Notes: a model not told the origin generated them from the letters alone. A DNA stretch of 64,000 nucleotides from Pseudomonas uvaldensis (GCF_021271205.1 NZ_JAIWKS010000003.1:186001-250000), one strand, 5' to 3'. Numbered from the stretch's first letter, positions 22,516-32,987 are shown. Program-made: numbers and translations.

Positions 22516-23568
22516 ATGAGTAAATTCTGGAGCCCGTTCGTCAAGAACCTGGTGCCCTACGTGCCGGGCGAGCAGCCGAAGCTGACCCGTCTGGTCAAAC
22601 TCAATACCAACGAGAACCCGTACGGCCCATCGCCCAAGGCCCTGGCCGCGATGCAGACTGAGCTGAACGACAACCTGCGCCTGTATCCGGACCCCAACAG
22701 CGACTTGCTGAAAAACGCCGTGGCCCGGTATTACGGCGTGCAGGCCAACCAAGTCTTCCTGGGCAACGGTTCGGACGAGGTACTGGCGCACATTTTCCAC
22801 GGTCTGCTGCAACACGATCAGCCGCTGCTGTTCCCGGACATCAGCTACAGCTTCTATCCGGTGTATTGCGGGTTGTATGGCATTCAATACGATGCCGTAC
22901 CGCTGGACGAGCAGTTCCGGATCGATCCGGCGGACTATGCCCGTCCCAACGGCGGCATCATTTTCCCCAACCCGAACGCCCCCACCGGTTGCCTGCTGGC
23001 ACTGGAGGCGGTGGAGCAGATCCTCAAGGCGAATCCGGATTCGGTGGTGGTGGTCGACGAAGCCTATATCGACTTCGGCGGAGAGACGGCCATCGCCCTG
23101 GTGGACCGTTACCCGAACCTGCTGGTGACCCAGACCTTGTCCAAATCCCGCTCGCTGGCGGGGCTGCGGGTGGGCCTGGCCGTGGGCCATCCGGACCTGA
23201 TCGAGGCGCTGGAGCGGATCAAGAACAGCTTCAACTCCTATCCGTTGGACCGCCTGGCTAATGTCGGTGGCGCGGCGGCGTTCGATGACCGTGAGTATTT
23301 CCAGCAGACCTGCCGGCTGGTCATCGAGCACCGTGAGTGGGTCGTGGCGCAACTGCAGGCCAAGGGCTTTGAGGTGCTGCCGTCGGCGGCCAACTTCATC
23401 TTTGCCCGTCATCCCCGGCACGATGCGGCAGGGCTGGCGGCGAAACTGCGGGAGCAGGGCGTGATCGTGCGGCACTTCAAGCAGGAGCGGATCGCCCAGT
23501 TCCTGCGGATCAGCATCGGCACGCCGGAGCAGAACCAGGCGCTGATCGACGGCCTCGGCGAGCTCTAA
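22516..23568 (+). CDS. hisC: Histidinol-phosphate aminotransferase HisC
   Basis: A 350-residue class I/II PLP aminotransferase. The PLP lysine is in [14 protein letters not shown], and [12 protein letters not shown] is the cofactor strand. It is the third gene of hisGDC. Pseudomonads often have a second hisC copy elsewhere. Confidence 0.95.
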   Translation: MSKFWSPFVKNLVPYVPGEQPKLTRLVKLNTNENPYGPSPKALAAMQTELNDNLRLYPDPNSDLLKNAVARYYGVQANQVFLGNGSDEVLAHIFHGLLQHDQPLLFPDISYSFYPVYCGLYGIQYDAVPLDEQFRIDPADYARPNGGIIFPNPNAPTGCLLALEAVEQILKANPDSVVVVDEAYIDFGGETAIALVDRYPNLLVTQTLSKSRSLAGLRVGLAVGHPDLIEALERIKNSFNSYPLDRLANVGGAAAFDDREYFQQTCRLVIEHREWVVAQLQAKGFEVLPSAANFIFARHPRHDAAGLAAKLREQGVIVRHFKQERIAQFLRISIGTPEQNQALIDGLGEL

Positions 23569-23596
23569 AGCCTCCCCCGTTAAGGGTAGTCACAGA

Positions 23597-23692
23597 CCTG
23601 TGGGAGCAAGGCTTGCCCGCGATGGCGGACTATCAGTCGACATCTCAGTCGATTGGCATTCCGTCATCGCGGGCAAGCCTTGCTCCCACAGG
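23597..23692. repeat. REP-type inverted repeat after hisC
   Basis: Two perfect 28-bp inverted arms (23597-23624 and 23665-23692; core GTGGGAGCAAGGCTTGCCCG) are separated by 40 bp. This is the paired-REP (BIME-like) architecture common between convergent genes in fluorescent pseudomonads. The transcript would fold into a long hairpin. Confidence 0.9.
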
Positions 23693-23711
23693 GTTTTGTG
23701 CAGGCAGGACT

Positions 23712-24431
23712 TTAATCGTGATGCGGTTCGCCGACGAACGTCAGCGAGGTGAACACGCCGCGTGTCGCTACGTCCTTGTTGTCCTTGAGCGCAATCTCCA
23801 TCTGCGCGGCGATCACGTTCAACCCTTCATTGCGCACCAGCACCTTGGCGCGGCCTTCGGTGTCGGTTTCAGCGGACACAGTGTCTGGCGCGCTGCGGTA
23901 ATCTCCCACCAGTTTCACGCCTGCCGCCGGTTTGCCGTCCAGCAATACCCGTACCGGCAGCGACTGGCCCGGACCTACGGTCAGCGGGTCGACTTCCGGC
24001 AGGATCAGGAACTTCACCGCGTCCAGCTTCGGCAGCTTCGCCCCTGGCTCATAAATCGCCAGGCTGTATTTGAAGGTATGAGTCGACTCGATCGCACCGG
24101 GCACCTTGCTGCGACCTTCGTTGATCCATTTCTTGTCGGCGGTCTGGGACCACATGCCGTTGTCCAACGCCACTGCCAACACAGCCGGTGACGTGAGCGG
24201 TTTCAGGCGGGCGTGGTCCGGCGGGCGCTCCACCGTCACCGGGATCATCTTGCCGCCCAGGTCATAGGCCCAGGCACCGCTGACTTTTTGCGCCTTGAAG
24301 GCATTGTCTTCGGCGCCGTGACCATAGATCACCTCAATATTGCCACGCCGTTGTTCGGTCCACAGGCCATGGGCCGAAGCCTGTGTTGCCAGGAGCAGGC
24401 CGAGAAGGGCGAGAGTCTTGGGGTATTTCAT
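23712..24431 (-). CDS. Secreted DUF4198-family protein, partner of TonB receptor
   Basis: A 239-residue protein with a signal peptide ending ASA|HGLWTEQRRG. After cleavage the N-terminus is His-Gly, with YGHG nearby and HHD at the C-terminus, features of the DUF4198/NikM-like periplasmic family connected with metal uptake. The C-terminal half resembles an Ig-like beta domain. The start is 12 bp after the TonB receptor stop, so the two likely form one operon importing a metal or metallophore. The ligand is not determinable. Confidence 0.75.
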   Translation of the reverse strand: MKYPKTLALLGLLLATQASAHGLWTEQRRGNIEVIYGHGAEDNAFKAQKVSGAWAYDLGGKMIPVTVERPPDHARLKPLTSPAVLAVALDNGMWSQTADKKWINEGRSKVPGAIESTHTFKYSLAIYEPGAKLPKLDAVKFLILPEVDPLTVGPGQSLPVRVLLDGKPAAGVKLVGDYRSAPDTVSAETDTEGRAKVLVRNEGLNVIAAQMEIALKDNKDVATRGVFTSLTFVGEPHHD

Positions 24432-24443
24432 GCTGATTTCCTT

Positions 24444-26549
24444 TTACAGATCGAGGGTGAGACTGACGGTGAAGTTGCGTGGCTCTCCGGGGTTGACCCA
24501 GTAGTTGCTGTAGGAGCGCTCGTAGTATTTCTCGTCGAAGAGGTTGTTCAGGTTCAGGCCCACGGTGACCTGATCGCTGGCCTTGTAATGGGCCAGCAGG
24601 TCCACGGTGTGGTAGGCCGGCAACTCGAAATCGCTACCGGCCTGTCCGGAGCGATCCCCGACGTAGGTGAACGCCGCTCCGACATCCGAGCCGCGTAGAT
24701 GGCCATTCTGGAATTCGTACACCCCCAACAGGCTGCCGCTGCGCTTGGCAACGCCCAGGATCCGGCTGCCTGTGGGAAGGGTCTTGTCGCCCTGGGTGAC
24801 TTGCGCATCGATGTAGGCAAAGGCGCCGATGACCCGTATGGCGTCGGTCACCTGACCGGTCACTTGCAAATCGATCCCCTGGCTGCGTGCCTTGCCCATG
24901 GCCCGGTTGGTGTCGGTCGCCGGGTCCAGCGCCAGAACGTTTTCCTTTTCAATATGGAACGCCGCCAGGGTGCTGCTCAGGCGATCATCGAACAGTTCGC
25001 TTTTGATCCCGACTTCGTAACCCACGCCTTCTTCCGGATCGAAGGACTTGCCGTTGGCGTCCAGACCGTTGTTGGGCTTGAACGAAGTGGAGGCGTTGGC
25101 GAACAGCCCGACTTCGGGCGTCAGTTGGTACAGCAGGCCGGCGCGTTGCGTCAGGGCGTCGTGGCGTTGGCGATCGGTGACGTTGCGGGTGTGATCGTCG
25201 ATGCTCTGTTCGAAATGCTCGTAACGTACGCCCAGCATGCCTCGCAGCTTGTCGGTGAAGACAATCTGGTCCTGAAGGTTCAGTGCCCGGCTCTGCACAT
25301 GCTCGAAGAAATCCGTGCCGGTGCGCAGGCCGTTGGGTTTTGGCTGCCCGTAGATCGGTTGATAGATATCGATGGGATAGGTGCCACCGTTGATGGTGGT
25401 CACGCGTTCGTTCTTGCGGTAATCCTCGTATTCAGTACCGATCAGCAGTTCATGCTGCCAGGGGCCAAGATCGAACAGGCCGCGCAGTTCCAGTTGGGTG
25501 ATGCTGTCGTGCCAATCGTTATCGCGCTCACGGTAACGTCGGTTCACGGTGTGCCCGTCGGCGTTGAGCGGGCGCGCTTCGGAGGCGAATCCCCAGAGCT
25601 CACCCTGCTTGTAGTGGCTGGCCAGGCGCAGTTGCCATGCGTCGCTGAGCTGACGCTCCAGAGCGGCCTGGAGCATGTTGTTGTGGTTGTCGATGTCGCC
25701 GTCGTTGGGTTCGCCCAGGAACGTGGAACGGGAAACGCCGCTCCAGCGGTTGTTCGGTGCGACGATGCCGCGGTCGAACGTCGAGCTGTGGCGCACGATC
25801 TCGCTTTCCACCAGGAGTCGGGTGTCGGGATTCAATTGCCAACTGAAGGAGGGAGCAACGAAGACCCGCTTGCTACCGACATAATCGCGGAAGCTGTGGT
25901 TGTCTTCGACCGCCAGGTTGACCCGTGACAACAGGTTGCCTTCGGCGTCCAGAGGCGTGTTGACATCCAGGGCGGTGCGGTAGCGATCCCAGCTGCCGGC
26001 ACTGGTTTGCAGCGTGGTGAATGCTTCAGGCTGGGGCTTCTTGGTGACGATGTTCACCGTGCCACCCGGATCACCACGCCCGTACAGGCTGGCCGCCGGC
26101 CCCTTGAGCACTTCGATGCGTTCGATATTGGCCGCATCCGGTGTGCTCGGATAGCCTCGGTTGGCGCTGAAGCCATCCTTGTAGAATTCCGATGTCGTGA
26201 ACCCGCGCACGCTGTATTCGTAGAGGGTCAGCCCGCCGAAGTTATTCTGTTTCGATACGCCACCGGCGAACTCCAGTGCCCGTTCGACACGGGTGCTGCC
26301 CAGGTCCTGGAGCACTCTGGCGGGGATCACGCTGATCGATTGCGGAATATCGCGCAGGGCGGTATCGGTTTTGGTTGCGCTGGCGGAGCGGGTGGCGCGG
26401 TAGCCCGCCACCGGTCCGGTGGGGGATTCGTAATCGGATCTCACGCTGATCGTTTCCAGTTCCAGAGGCAAGGAGTCTTCGGCGAAAACCGGATTACCGA
26501 GCAGGCCCAAGGCCAGGCTGGCGAGAGAAATCCGTTTGGAAGATGACAT
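24444..26549 (-). CDS. TonB-dependent siderophore receptor
   Basis: A 701-residue outer-membrane receptor. It has a signal peptide (MSSSKRISLASLALGLLGNPVFA), a TonB-box-like LETISV, a plug domain (DIPQSISVIPARVLQDLG; GRGDPGGTVNIVTKKP) and a beta-barrel ending in the aromatic-rich FTVSLTLDL. There is no N-terminal signalling (STN) domain, so it is not a transducer. It resembles ferrioxamine/ferrichrome-type receptors. ATG 26549 is chosen for the signal peptide; an in-frame start at 26582 adds 11 residues. A candidate Fur site lies upstream. Confidence 0.9.
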   Translation of the reverse strand: MSSSKRISLASLALGLLGNPVFAEDSLPLELETISVRSDYESPTGPVAGYRATRSASATKTDTALRDIPQSISVIPARVLQDLGSTRVERALEFAGGVSKQNNFGGLTLYEYSVRGFTTSEFYKDGFSANRGYPSTPDAANIERIEVLKGPAASLYGRGDPGGTVNIVTKKPQPEAFTTLQTSAGSWDRYRTALDVNTPLDAEGNLLSRVNLAVEDNHSFRDYVGSKRVFVAPSFSWQLNPDTRLLVESEIVRHSSTFDRGIVAPNNRWSGVSRSTFLGEPNDGDIDNHNNMLQAALERQLSDAWQLRLASHYKQGELWGFASEARPLNADGHTVNRRYRERDNDWHDSITQLELRGLFDLGPWQHELLIGTEYEDYRKNERVTTINGGTYPIDIYQPIYGQPKPNGLRTGTDFFEHVQSRALNLQDQIVFTDKLRGMLGVRYEHFEQSIDDHTRNVTDRQRHDALTQRAGLLYQLTPEVGLFANASTSFKPNNGLDANGKSFDPEEGVGYEVGIKSELFDDRLSSTLAAFHIEKENVLALDPATDTNRAMGKARSQGIDLQVTGQVTDAIRVIGAFAYIDAQVTQGDKTLPTGSRILGVAKRSGSLLGVYEFQNGHLRGSDVGAAFTYVGDRSGQAGSDFELPAYHTVDLLAHYKASDQVTVGLNLNNLFDEKYYERSYSNYWVNPGEPRNFTVSLTLDL

Positions 26550-26594
26550 GTTATGTTGTTCCAATTTTGATAATTGAAACAATATAACACTACC

Positions 26595-26607
26595 AATGAG
26601 AATCTAT
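26595..26607. promoter_or_regulatory. Candidate Fur half-site upstream of the TonB receptor
   Basis: The plus strand reads AATGAGAATCTAT, matching one arm of the Fur consensus (AATGATAAT...). It is 46-58 bp upstream of the receptor ATG in an AT-rich leader. Only one arm is convincing. Confidence 0.4.
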
Positions 26608-26794
26608 GCTATCTGTGTTTTGGGCGAAAACCAAGCCGCAAAGTGCGCATAGGGCAAGCACCACCGTTCCCGCTGTGCTGTGGGCAGCAGCGGGAGTGTC
26701 GGATGTGGTCAGTCTGCTGTTTCGAGAAAACAGGCTTCAGGGCTGCTGGGCAGCCCAACGGGAGCAAGCTCCCTCGCCACGAGAGGCGGGGGCG

Positions 26795-27961
26795 TTACTG
26801 TTCTTCCTTGGCCGGCACGGGCACCGGTGCCGGTGGCGGACGCAGGCCGATTTCAGCCGTGAGCTTGAGCTCCTTGCCGTTACGCATCACCTGGATAGTG
26901 ACCTTGTCGGTGGGCTTGATCCGCGCCACCTGGTTCATCGAACGGCGGCCATCGCCGGCCGGTTCGCCATCGATGCTCAGGATCACGTCGCCCAGTTGCA
27001 GGCCGGCCTTCTGTGCCGGGCCGTCGCGGAAGATTCCCGCCACCACGATGCCGGGACGCCCGGAAAGGCCGAAGGACTCAGCCAGTTCCTGGGTCAGCGG
27101 CTGCACTTCGATGCCCAGCCAGCCGCGAATCACCTGGCCGTGTTCGATGATGGATTTCATCACTTCCATTGCCAGTTTCACGGGGATGGCGAAGCCGATG
27201 CCCTGGCTGCCGCCGGATTTGGAGAAGATCGCCGTGTTGATCCCGGTGAGGTTGCCGTTGGCATCCACCAGCGCGCCGCCGGAGTTGCCGGGGTTGATCG
27301 CGGCATCGGTCTGGATGAAGTCTTCGTAATTGTTGAGGCCGAGCTGGTTGCGCCCGGTGGCGCTGATGATGCCCATGGTCACGGTCTGGCCTACACCGAA
27401 CGGATTGCCGATAGCCAGGGTGACGTCGCCGATGCGGATGCTGTCGGAGCGGCCGATGGTAATAGCGGGCAGGTTCTTGAGGTCGATCTTCAGGACCGCG
27501 AGGTCGGTCTCCGGGTCGCTGCCGATCACGCGGGCCAGGGTTTCACGACCGTCCTTGAGGGCGACTACGATCTGGTCGGCGCCGGCAGTGACGTGATTGT
27601 TGGTCAGTATGTAACCTTCCGGACTCATGATCACGCCCGAACCCAGGCTCGACTCCATGCGTTTCTGCTTGGGCGAGTTGTCGCCGAAGAAACGTCGGAA
27701 CTGCGGATCTTCGAACAGTGGATGGCTGGGCTTGTTGATGACTTTGGTGGTGTACAGGTTGACCACCGCTGGCGCGGCGAGGGTCACGGCGTCGGCATAA
27801 GACACCGGCCCCTGTTGCGGCGCCTTGGCCTGCGGTGCCTGTTGCAGATTGACATCGAGGCTGGGCAGGCCGACCCATTCCGGGTAACGCTGGATTATCA
27901 GTAGAGCAACAAGCACGCCAGCCAACAGCGGCCAGCCGGAAAAACGCAGCGCCTTGAGCAT
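26795..27961 (-). CDS. algW: Periplasmic serine protease AlgW (DegS-like)
   Basis: A 388-residue membrane-anchored trypsin-like protease with one PDZ domain. The anchor is at residues 10-25. The triad is His123 (NNHVTAG), Asp153 (ETDLAVL) and Ser227 (GNSGG), with PDZ at about 270-370. AlgW cleaves MucA to free the sigma factor AlgU under envelope stress. A proline-rich tail ends the protein. It diverges from the Nif3-like gene. Confidence 0.94.
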   Translation of the reverse strand: MLKALRFSGWPLLAGVLVALLIIQRYPEWVGLPSLDVNLQQAPQAKAPQQGPVSYADAVTLAAPAVVNLYTTKVINKPSHPLFEDPQFRRFFGDNSPKQKRMESSLGSGVIMSPEGYILTNNHVTAGADQIVVALKDGRETLARVIGSDPETDLAVLKIDLKNLPAITIGRSDSIRIGDVTLAIGNPFGVGQTVTMGIISATGRNQLGLNNYEDFIQTDAAINPGNSGGALVDANGNLTGINTAIFSKSGGSQGIGFAIPVKLAMEVMKSIIEHGQVIRGWLGIEVQPLTQELAESFGLSGRPGIVVAGIFRDGPAQKAGLQLGDVILSIDGEPAGDGRRSMNQVARIKPTDKVTIQVMRNGKELKLTAEIGLRPPPAPVPVPAKEEQ

Positions 27962-28065
27962 TAAACACGTCCTACGAAGGTTGCAGGCGGGATGGGACCG
28001 CCCATAATGTCGCGCATTATACGAGGCCGCGCGTGCCTCTGAACGGGATATTTAGGAGTCTTTTC

Positions 28066-28824
28066 ATGGCCGTAGCCCTGAGCACCCTGGTCGAAGAAGC
28101 GGACCGCTACCTGGGAAGCAGCCGGATTACCGATTACTGCCCCAACGGCCTGCAGGTCGAAGGGGCGCCCCAAGTGATGCGGATCGTCAGCGGTGTGACC
28201 GCCAGCCAGGCCCTGCTCGATGCCGCCGTGGACGCCGATGCGGACTTGGTGCTGGTGCATCACGGCTATTTCTGGAAGGGCGAGAACCCTTGTATCACCG
28301 GCATGAAACAGCGTCGCCTCAAGACCCTGCTCAAACACGATATCAGCCTGCTGGCTTATCACCTACCGTTGGACCTGCATCCCGAAGTGGGGAACAACGT
28401 GCAATTGGCCCGGCAACTGGAGATCACCGTCGAAGGGCCGTTGGATCCGGAAAACCCCAAGGTCGTCGGCCTGGTGGGCTCTTTGTCCGAACCGATGACG
28501 GCTCGGGATTTCGCGCGCAGGGTCCAGGAGGTCATGGGCCGTGAGCCGTTGCTGATCGAAGGCGACCAGATGATCCGCCGGGTCGGCTGGTGCACCGGTG
28601 GCGGCCAGGGCTACATCGATCAGGCGGTATTGGCCGGCGTCGACTTGTACCTCAGCGGCGAAGCATCGGAACAGACCTTCCACAGCGCCCGGGAAAACGG
28701 CATCAGCTTCATCGCCGCCGGGCACCATGCCACCGAGCGCTATGGCGTCCAGGCGCTGGGTGACTACCTGGCGAGGCGGTTTGCGCTGGAGCATATCTTT
28801 ATCGATTGCCCGAATCCGATTTGA
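28066..28824 (+). CDS. Nif3-like dinuclear metal centre protein
   Basis: A 252-residue Nif3/YbgI (GTP cyclohydrolase 1 type 2-like) protein. The family metal-binding motifs are LVLVHHGYFWKGE and FIAAGHHATERYG. TAGGAG at 28053-28058 decides the ATG at 28066. The cellular role is unresolved in bacteria; proposed roles are metal chaperoning and FolE2-like chemistry. It precedes cysD as PA4445 does in P. aeruginosa. Confidence 0.92.
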   Translation: MAVALSTLVEEADRYLGSSRITDYCPNGLQVEGAPQVMRIVSGVTASQALLDAAVDADADLVLVHHGYFWKGENPCITGMKQRRLKTLLKHDISLLAYHLPLDLHPEVGNNVQLARQLEITVEGPLDPENPKVVGLVGSLSEPMTARDFARRVQEVMGREPLLIEGDQMIRRVGWCTGGGQGYIDQAVLAGVDLYLSGEASEQTFHSARENGISFIAAGHHATERYGVQALGDYLARRFALEHIFIDCPNPI

Positions 28825-28847
28825 AGCAACCAGATCCCGTGGGTTCA

Positions 28848-28927
28848 CTCTGTGGGAGCAAAGCTTGCTCGCGATAGCGGCGTTACATGTGCCGACGTCA
28901 TCGCGAGCAAGCTTTGCTCCCACAGAG
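28848..28927. repeat. REP-type inverted repeat before cysD
   Basis: Perfect 28-bp arms (28848-28875 and 28900-28927; core GTGGGAGCAAAGCTTGCTCG) flank a 24-bp spacer. It is a different sequence variant from the hisC-side element but has the same layout. Confidence 0.9.
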
Positions 28928-29085
28928 GTGCTCCCGCACAGGGCATTGCAACACCCGAACCCCCAGGCATATCCATATGCTGTTTCGATCTAGTAGGCGC
29001 CCTGATTAGAAGAGGTCGCTGTGCTAGGATTCTTCGCTCGAACACGGCCCGCTGGCCGTTCATAAGAAAGTTTTCGTGAGTAGCC

Positions 29086-30003
29086 ATGGTCGACAAACTG
29101 ACGCATCTGAAACAGCTGGAGGCGGAAAGCATCCACATCATCCGCGAGGTGGCCGCCGAGTTCGATAACCCGGTGATGCTGTACTCCATCGGTAAAGATT
29201 CCGCCGTGATGCTGCACCTGGCACGCAAGGCGTTTTTCCCTGGCAAGCTGCCGTTTCCGGTGATGCACGTCGACACCCGCTGGAAATTCCAGGAAATGTA
29301 CAAATTCCGCGACCGCATGGTCGAGGAAATGGGCCTGGACCTGATTACCCACGTGAACCCGGACGGCGTGGCACAGGGTATCAACCCCTTTACCCACGGC
29401 AGCGCCAAGCACACCGACATCATGAAGACCGAAGGCTTGAAGCAGGCCTTGGACAAGTATGGTTTCGACGCCGCCTTCGGTGGTGCCCGCCGCGATGAAG
29501 AGAAATCCCGCGCCAAGGAGCGCGTGTACTCGTTCCGCGACAGCAAGCACCGCTGGGACCCGAAGAACCAGCGTCCCGAGCTGTGGAATGTCTACAACGG
29601 CAAGGTCAACAAGGGCGAGTCGATTCGCGTCTTCCCGCTGTCGAACTGGACCGAGCTGGACATCTGGCAGTACATCTACCTTGAAGGCATCCCGATCGTA
29701 CCGCTGTACTTCGCCGCCGAGCGCGAAGTCATCGAGAAGAACGGCACGCTGATCATGATCGATGACGAGCGCATCCTCGAACACCTGTCCGAGGAAGAAA
29801 AGGCCCGTATCGTCAAGAAGAAAGTGCGTTTCCGTACCCTTGGCTGCTACCCGTTGACGGGCGCGGTGGAGTCCGAGGCTGAAAGCCTGACGGACATCAT
29901 TCAGGAAATGCTCCTGACGCGAACTTCCGAGCGCCAGGGCCGGGTCATCGACCACGATGGCGCAGGCTCGATGGAAGATAAGAAACGTCAGGGTTATTTC
30001 TAA
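29086..30003 (+). CDS. cysD: Sulfate adenylyltransferase subunit 2 (CysD)
   Basis: A 305-residue PAPS-reductase-fold protein with the PP-loop [13 protein letters not shown]. With CysN it makes APS from sulfate and ATP. It is followed after 9 bp by cysNC. The 261-bp upstream gap holds a REP element and presumably the promoter. Confidence 0.97.
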   Translation: MVDKLTHLKQLEAESIHIIREVAAEFDNPVMLYSIGKDSAVMLHLARKAFFPGKLPFPVMHVDTRWKFQEMYKFRDRMVEEMGLDLITHVNPDGVAQGINPFTHGSAKHTDIMKTEGLKQALDKYGFDAAFGGARRDEEKSRAKERVYSFRDSKHRWDPKNQRPELWNVYNGKVNKGESIRVFPLSNWTELDIWQYIYLEGIPIVPLYFAAEREVIEKNGTLIMIDDERILEHLSEEEKARIVKKKVRFRTLGCYPLTGAVESEAESLTDIIQEMLLTRTSERQGRVIDHDGAGSMEDKKRQGYF

Positions 30004-30012
30004 GGGGTTGTC

Positions 30013-31911
30013 ATGTCGCACCAATCTGATTTGATCAGCGAGGACATCCTCGCCTACCTGGGCCAGCACGAGCGTAAGGAACTGCTGCGCTTCCTGACCT
30101 GCGGTAACGTCGATGACGGCAAGAGCACCCTGATCGGGCGCCTGCTGCACGACTCCAAGATGATCTACGAGGATCATCTGGAAGCCATCACCCGCGATTC
30201 GAAGAAAGTCGGCACTACCGGTGACGACATCGACCTGGCGCTGCTGGTCGACGGCCTGCAGGCCGAGCGCGAGCAAGGCATCACCATCGATGTCGCGTAC
30301 CGCTATTTCTCTACCGCCAAGCGCAAGTTCATCATCGCCGACACTCCCGGCCATGAGCAGTACACCCGCAACATGGCCACCGGTGCTTCCACCTGTGACC
30401 TGGCGATCATCCTGGTGGATGCCCGCTACGGCGTGCAGACCCAGACTCGTCGCCACAGCTTCATCGCCTCGTTGCTGGGCATCAAGCACATCGTCGTGGC
30501 CATCAACAAGATGGACCTCAAGGACTTCGACCAGAGTGTGTTCGAGTCGATCAAGGCCGACTACCTGAAGTTCGCCGAGGGCTTGAAGATGAAGCCCACC
30601 ACCTTGCATTTCGTGCCCATGTCCGCCCTCAAGGGCGATAACGTGGTGAACAAGTCCGAGCGCTCGCCGTGGTACACCGGCCAGTCGCTGATGGAGATCC
30701 TCGAAACCGTGGAAGTGTCGGGCGACCGCAACTTCACCGACCTGCGTTTCCCGGTGCAGTACGTCAACCGTCCGAACCTGAATTTCCGCGGTTTCGCCGG
30801 CACCCTGGCCAGCGGCATCGTGCACAAGGGCGACGAAGTGGTCGTTCTGCCGTCGGGCAAGAGCAGCCGCGTGAAATCCATCGTCACTTTCGAAGGCGAG
30901 CTGGAACACGCCGGCCCTGGCCAGGCGGTGACGCTGACCATGGAAGATGAGATCGATATCTCCCGTGGCGACCTGCTGGTGCATGCCGACAACGTGCCGC
31001 CGGTCACCGACAGCTTCGAAGCCATGCTGGTGTGGATGGCTGAGGAGCCGATGCTTCCGGGCAAGAAATACGACATCAAGCGCGCCACCAGCTACGTGCC
31101 GGGCTCGATTGCCAGCATCGTCAACCGGGTCGACGTGAACACCCTGGAAGAAGGTCCGGCCAGCGCGTTGCAGCTCAATGAAATCGGCAAGGTGAAGATC
31201 GCCCTGGATGCGCCGATTGCCTTGGACGGCTACGAGAGCAACCGCACCACCGGCGCTTTCATCGTCATCGATCGCTTGACCAACGGCACCGTCGGCGCCG
31301 GCATGATCGTTGCCCAGCCGCTGGCCCACGGCAGCAGTAGCCACCACGGCAAGCTGGCCCATGTGTCGGTGGAAGAGCGCACCCAGCGCTTCGGCCAGCA
31401 GCCGGCGACGGTGCTGTTCAGCGGCCTGTCGGGCGCCGGCAAGAGCACCTTGGCTTATGCCGTGGAGCGCAAGCTGTTCGACATGGGCCGTGCGGTCTTC
31501 GTACTCGACGGCCAGAATCTGCGCCATGACCTGAACAAGGGCCTGCCGCAGGATCGTGCCGGGCGCACCGAAAATTGGCGCCGTGCGGCTCACGTCGCCC
31601 GCCAGTTCAACGAAGCCGGCCTGCTGACCCTGGCGGCCTTCGTTGCGCCGAGCGCCGAAGGGCGTGAGCAGGCCAAGGATCTGATCGGTCGTGAACGTCT
31701 GCTGACGGTCTACGTCCAGGCCTCGCCGACGGTGTGTGCTCAGCGTGATCCGCAAGGGCTGTATGCCGCCGCCGGCGACAACATCCCGGGTGAATCCTTC
31801 CCATATGACGTGCCGCTGGATGCCGACCTGGTAATCGATACCCAGTCGCTGACACTGGAAGAGAGCGTCAAGCAGGTGTTGGAGTTGCTGCGCAAGCGGG
31901 GCGCGATCTAA
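30013..31911 (+). CDS. cysNC: Bifunctional sulfate adenylyltransferase subunit 1 / APS kinase (CysNC)
   Basis: A 632-residue fusion. The N-terminal CysN GTPase has the P-loop [16 protein letters not shown] and NKMD. The C-terminal CysC APS kinase has Walker [10 protein letters not shown] from about residue 473. GTP hydrolysis drives APS formation, and CysC phosphorylates APS to PAPS. The fusion is normal in pseudomonads. Confidence 0.97.
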   Translation: MSHQSDLISEDILAYLGQHERKELLRFLTCGNVDDGKSTLIGRLLHDSKMIYEDHLEAITRDSKKVGTTGDDIDLALLVDGLQAEREQGITIDVAYRYFSTAKRKFIIADTPGHEQYTRNMATGASTCDLAIILVDARYGVQTQTRRHSFIASLLGIKHIVVAINKMDLKDFDQSVFESIKADYLKFAEGLKMKPTTLHFVPMSALKGDNVVNKSERSPWYTGQSLMEILETVEVSGDRNFTDLRFPVQYVNRPNLNFRGFAGTLASGIVHKGDEVVVLPSGKSSRVKSIVTFEGELEHAGPGQAVTLTMEDEIDISRGDLLVHADNVPPVTDSFEAMLVWMAEEPMLPGKKYDIKRATSYVPGSIASIVNRVDVNTLEEGPASALQLNEIGKVKIALDAPIALDGYESNRTTGAFIVIDRLTNGTVGAGMIVAQPLAHGSSSHHGKLAHVSVEERTQRFGQQPATVLFSGLSGAGKSTLAYAVERKLFDMGRAVFVLDGQNLRHDLNKGLPQDRAGRTENWRRAAHVARQFNEAGLLTLAAFVAPSAEGREQAKDLIGRERLLTVYVQASPTVCAQRDPQGLYAAAGDNIPGESFPYDVPLDADLVIDTQSLTLEESVKQVLELLRKRGAI

Positions 31912-31925
31912 GCGTCAGCCGCAAA

Positions 31926-31967
31926 TGAAAAGCCCGCCGGTGAGCAATCATCGGCGGGCTTTTTTCA
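31926..31967 (+). terminator. Terminator after cysNC
   Basis: Stem AGCCCGCCG / CGGCGGGCT (31931-31939, 31952-31960), with flanking A and T runs (TGAAA ... TTTTTTCA) making it work in both directions. Confidence 0.9.
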
Positions 31968-31980
31968 TTGACTCGGACCC

Positions 31981-32070
31981 TGTGGGAGCGGGCTTGCTCG
32001 CGAATGCGGTGTATCAGTCAACATCTGTTTTGAGTGTCAGTCCGCTTTCGCGAGCAAGCCCGCTCCCACA
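31981..32070. repeat. REP-type inverted repeat after cysNC
   Basis: Perfect 23-bp arms, 31981-32003 and 32048-32070 (core GTGGGAGCGGGCTTGCTCGC), with a 44-bp spacer. Third REP variant of the window, lying between convergent cysNC and the acyltransferase gene. Confidence 0.9.
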
Positions 32071-32078
32071 AGGGGGAG

Positions 32079-32987
32079 TCAGCGGCGGCTTGGGAATTCC
32101 TGATGCATCTGCTCAAGCAATGCATCCTTGTCCTGCCACAGCTGGTTGATCCAGCCTTGGAACTCCAGACGATAGACGCCGTCCTGGTCGTAGTTCTTGC
32201 CAACGAACTGTGGCGGAATTGTCAGCTCCTGGAAATGCACCACCACCTCGTCGACCTTGCCGCACAGCAAATCCCAATAGCCCGGACGACCGCCCGGATA
32301 ATGGATCGTCACATTGATGATCGACTCCAATTGTTCACCCATGGCATCGAGCACGAACGCGATGCCGCCGGCCTTGGGCTTGAGCAGGTAGCGAAACGGT
32401 GACTGCTGTTGGGCGTGCTTGTCTTCGGTGAAGCGGGTGCCTTCGGCGAAATTGAAAATCCCTACGGGATTGTCGCGAAATTTCGCGCAGGTCCGGCGGG
32501 TGGTTTCCAAGTCCTTGCCTTTCTTCTCCGGGTGCTTTTCCAGGTAAGCCTTGGAGTAGCGCTTCATGAACGGAAAGCCCAGGGCCCACCATGCCAGACC
32601 GATCACGGGTACCCAGATCAATTCCTGCTTGAGAAAGAACTTCAACGGGCGGATGCGCCGGTTCAATACGTATTGCAGCACCATGATGTCGACCCAGCTC
32701 TGATGGTTGCTGGTGATCAGGTACGAGTGCTGGTAATCCAGCCCTTCCAGGCCGCTTAGGTGCCAGCGGGTGCGGCGCAGCAGGTTCATCCAGCCTTTGT
32801 TGTTGCTGATCCAGGCCTCGTGGATATGACTCATCAACCAATCGGTGAAGCGCTGGGCGGCGGGGAAGGGCAGCAACAGTTTGAAGATCGCCACGACGAA
32901 CAGCGGCGTACAACAGAGGATCGTGTTCAGCGCCAACAGCAGCGAAGCGATGACGCCGCGCAGGGCGGCGGGTAGGAAGTCCAGCAT
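32079..32987 (-). CDS. Membrane acyltransferase, PlsC/YihG family
   Basis: A 302-residue glycerolipid acyltransferase. Motif I is NHQSWVD (HX4D) and motif III FAEGTRF; there are two N-terminal hydrophobic segments. It probably acylates 1-acylglycerol-3-phosphate or a related lysophospholipid at the inner membrane, similar to E. coli YihG. The start abuts the pta stop, matching PA0834-PA0835 in P. aeruginosa. Confidence 0.85.
   Translation of the reverse strand: MLDFLPAALRGVIASLLLALNTILCCTPLFVVAIFKLLLPFPAAQRFTDWLMSHIHEAWISNNKGWMNLLRRTRWHLSGLEGLDYQHSYLITSNHQSWVDIMVLQYVLNRRIRPLKFFLKQELIWVPVIGLAWWALGFPFMKRYSKAYLEKHPEKKGKDLETTRRTCAKFRDNPVGIFNFAEGTRFTEDKHAQQQSPFRYLLKPKAGGIAFVLDAMGEQLESIINVTIHYPGGRPGYWDLLCGKVDEVVVHFQELTIPPQFVGKNYDQDGVYRLEFQGWINQLWQDKDALLEQMHQEFPSRR

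Noticed and set aside
28990..31755. 921-residue open frame on the minus strand opposite cysD-cysNC
   Set aside because: It is a mirror of high-GC codon bias in cysD and cysNC, both of which are unmistakable; the antisense protein has low-complexity His/Gly/Val-rich composition and no motif.
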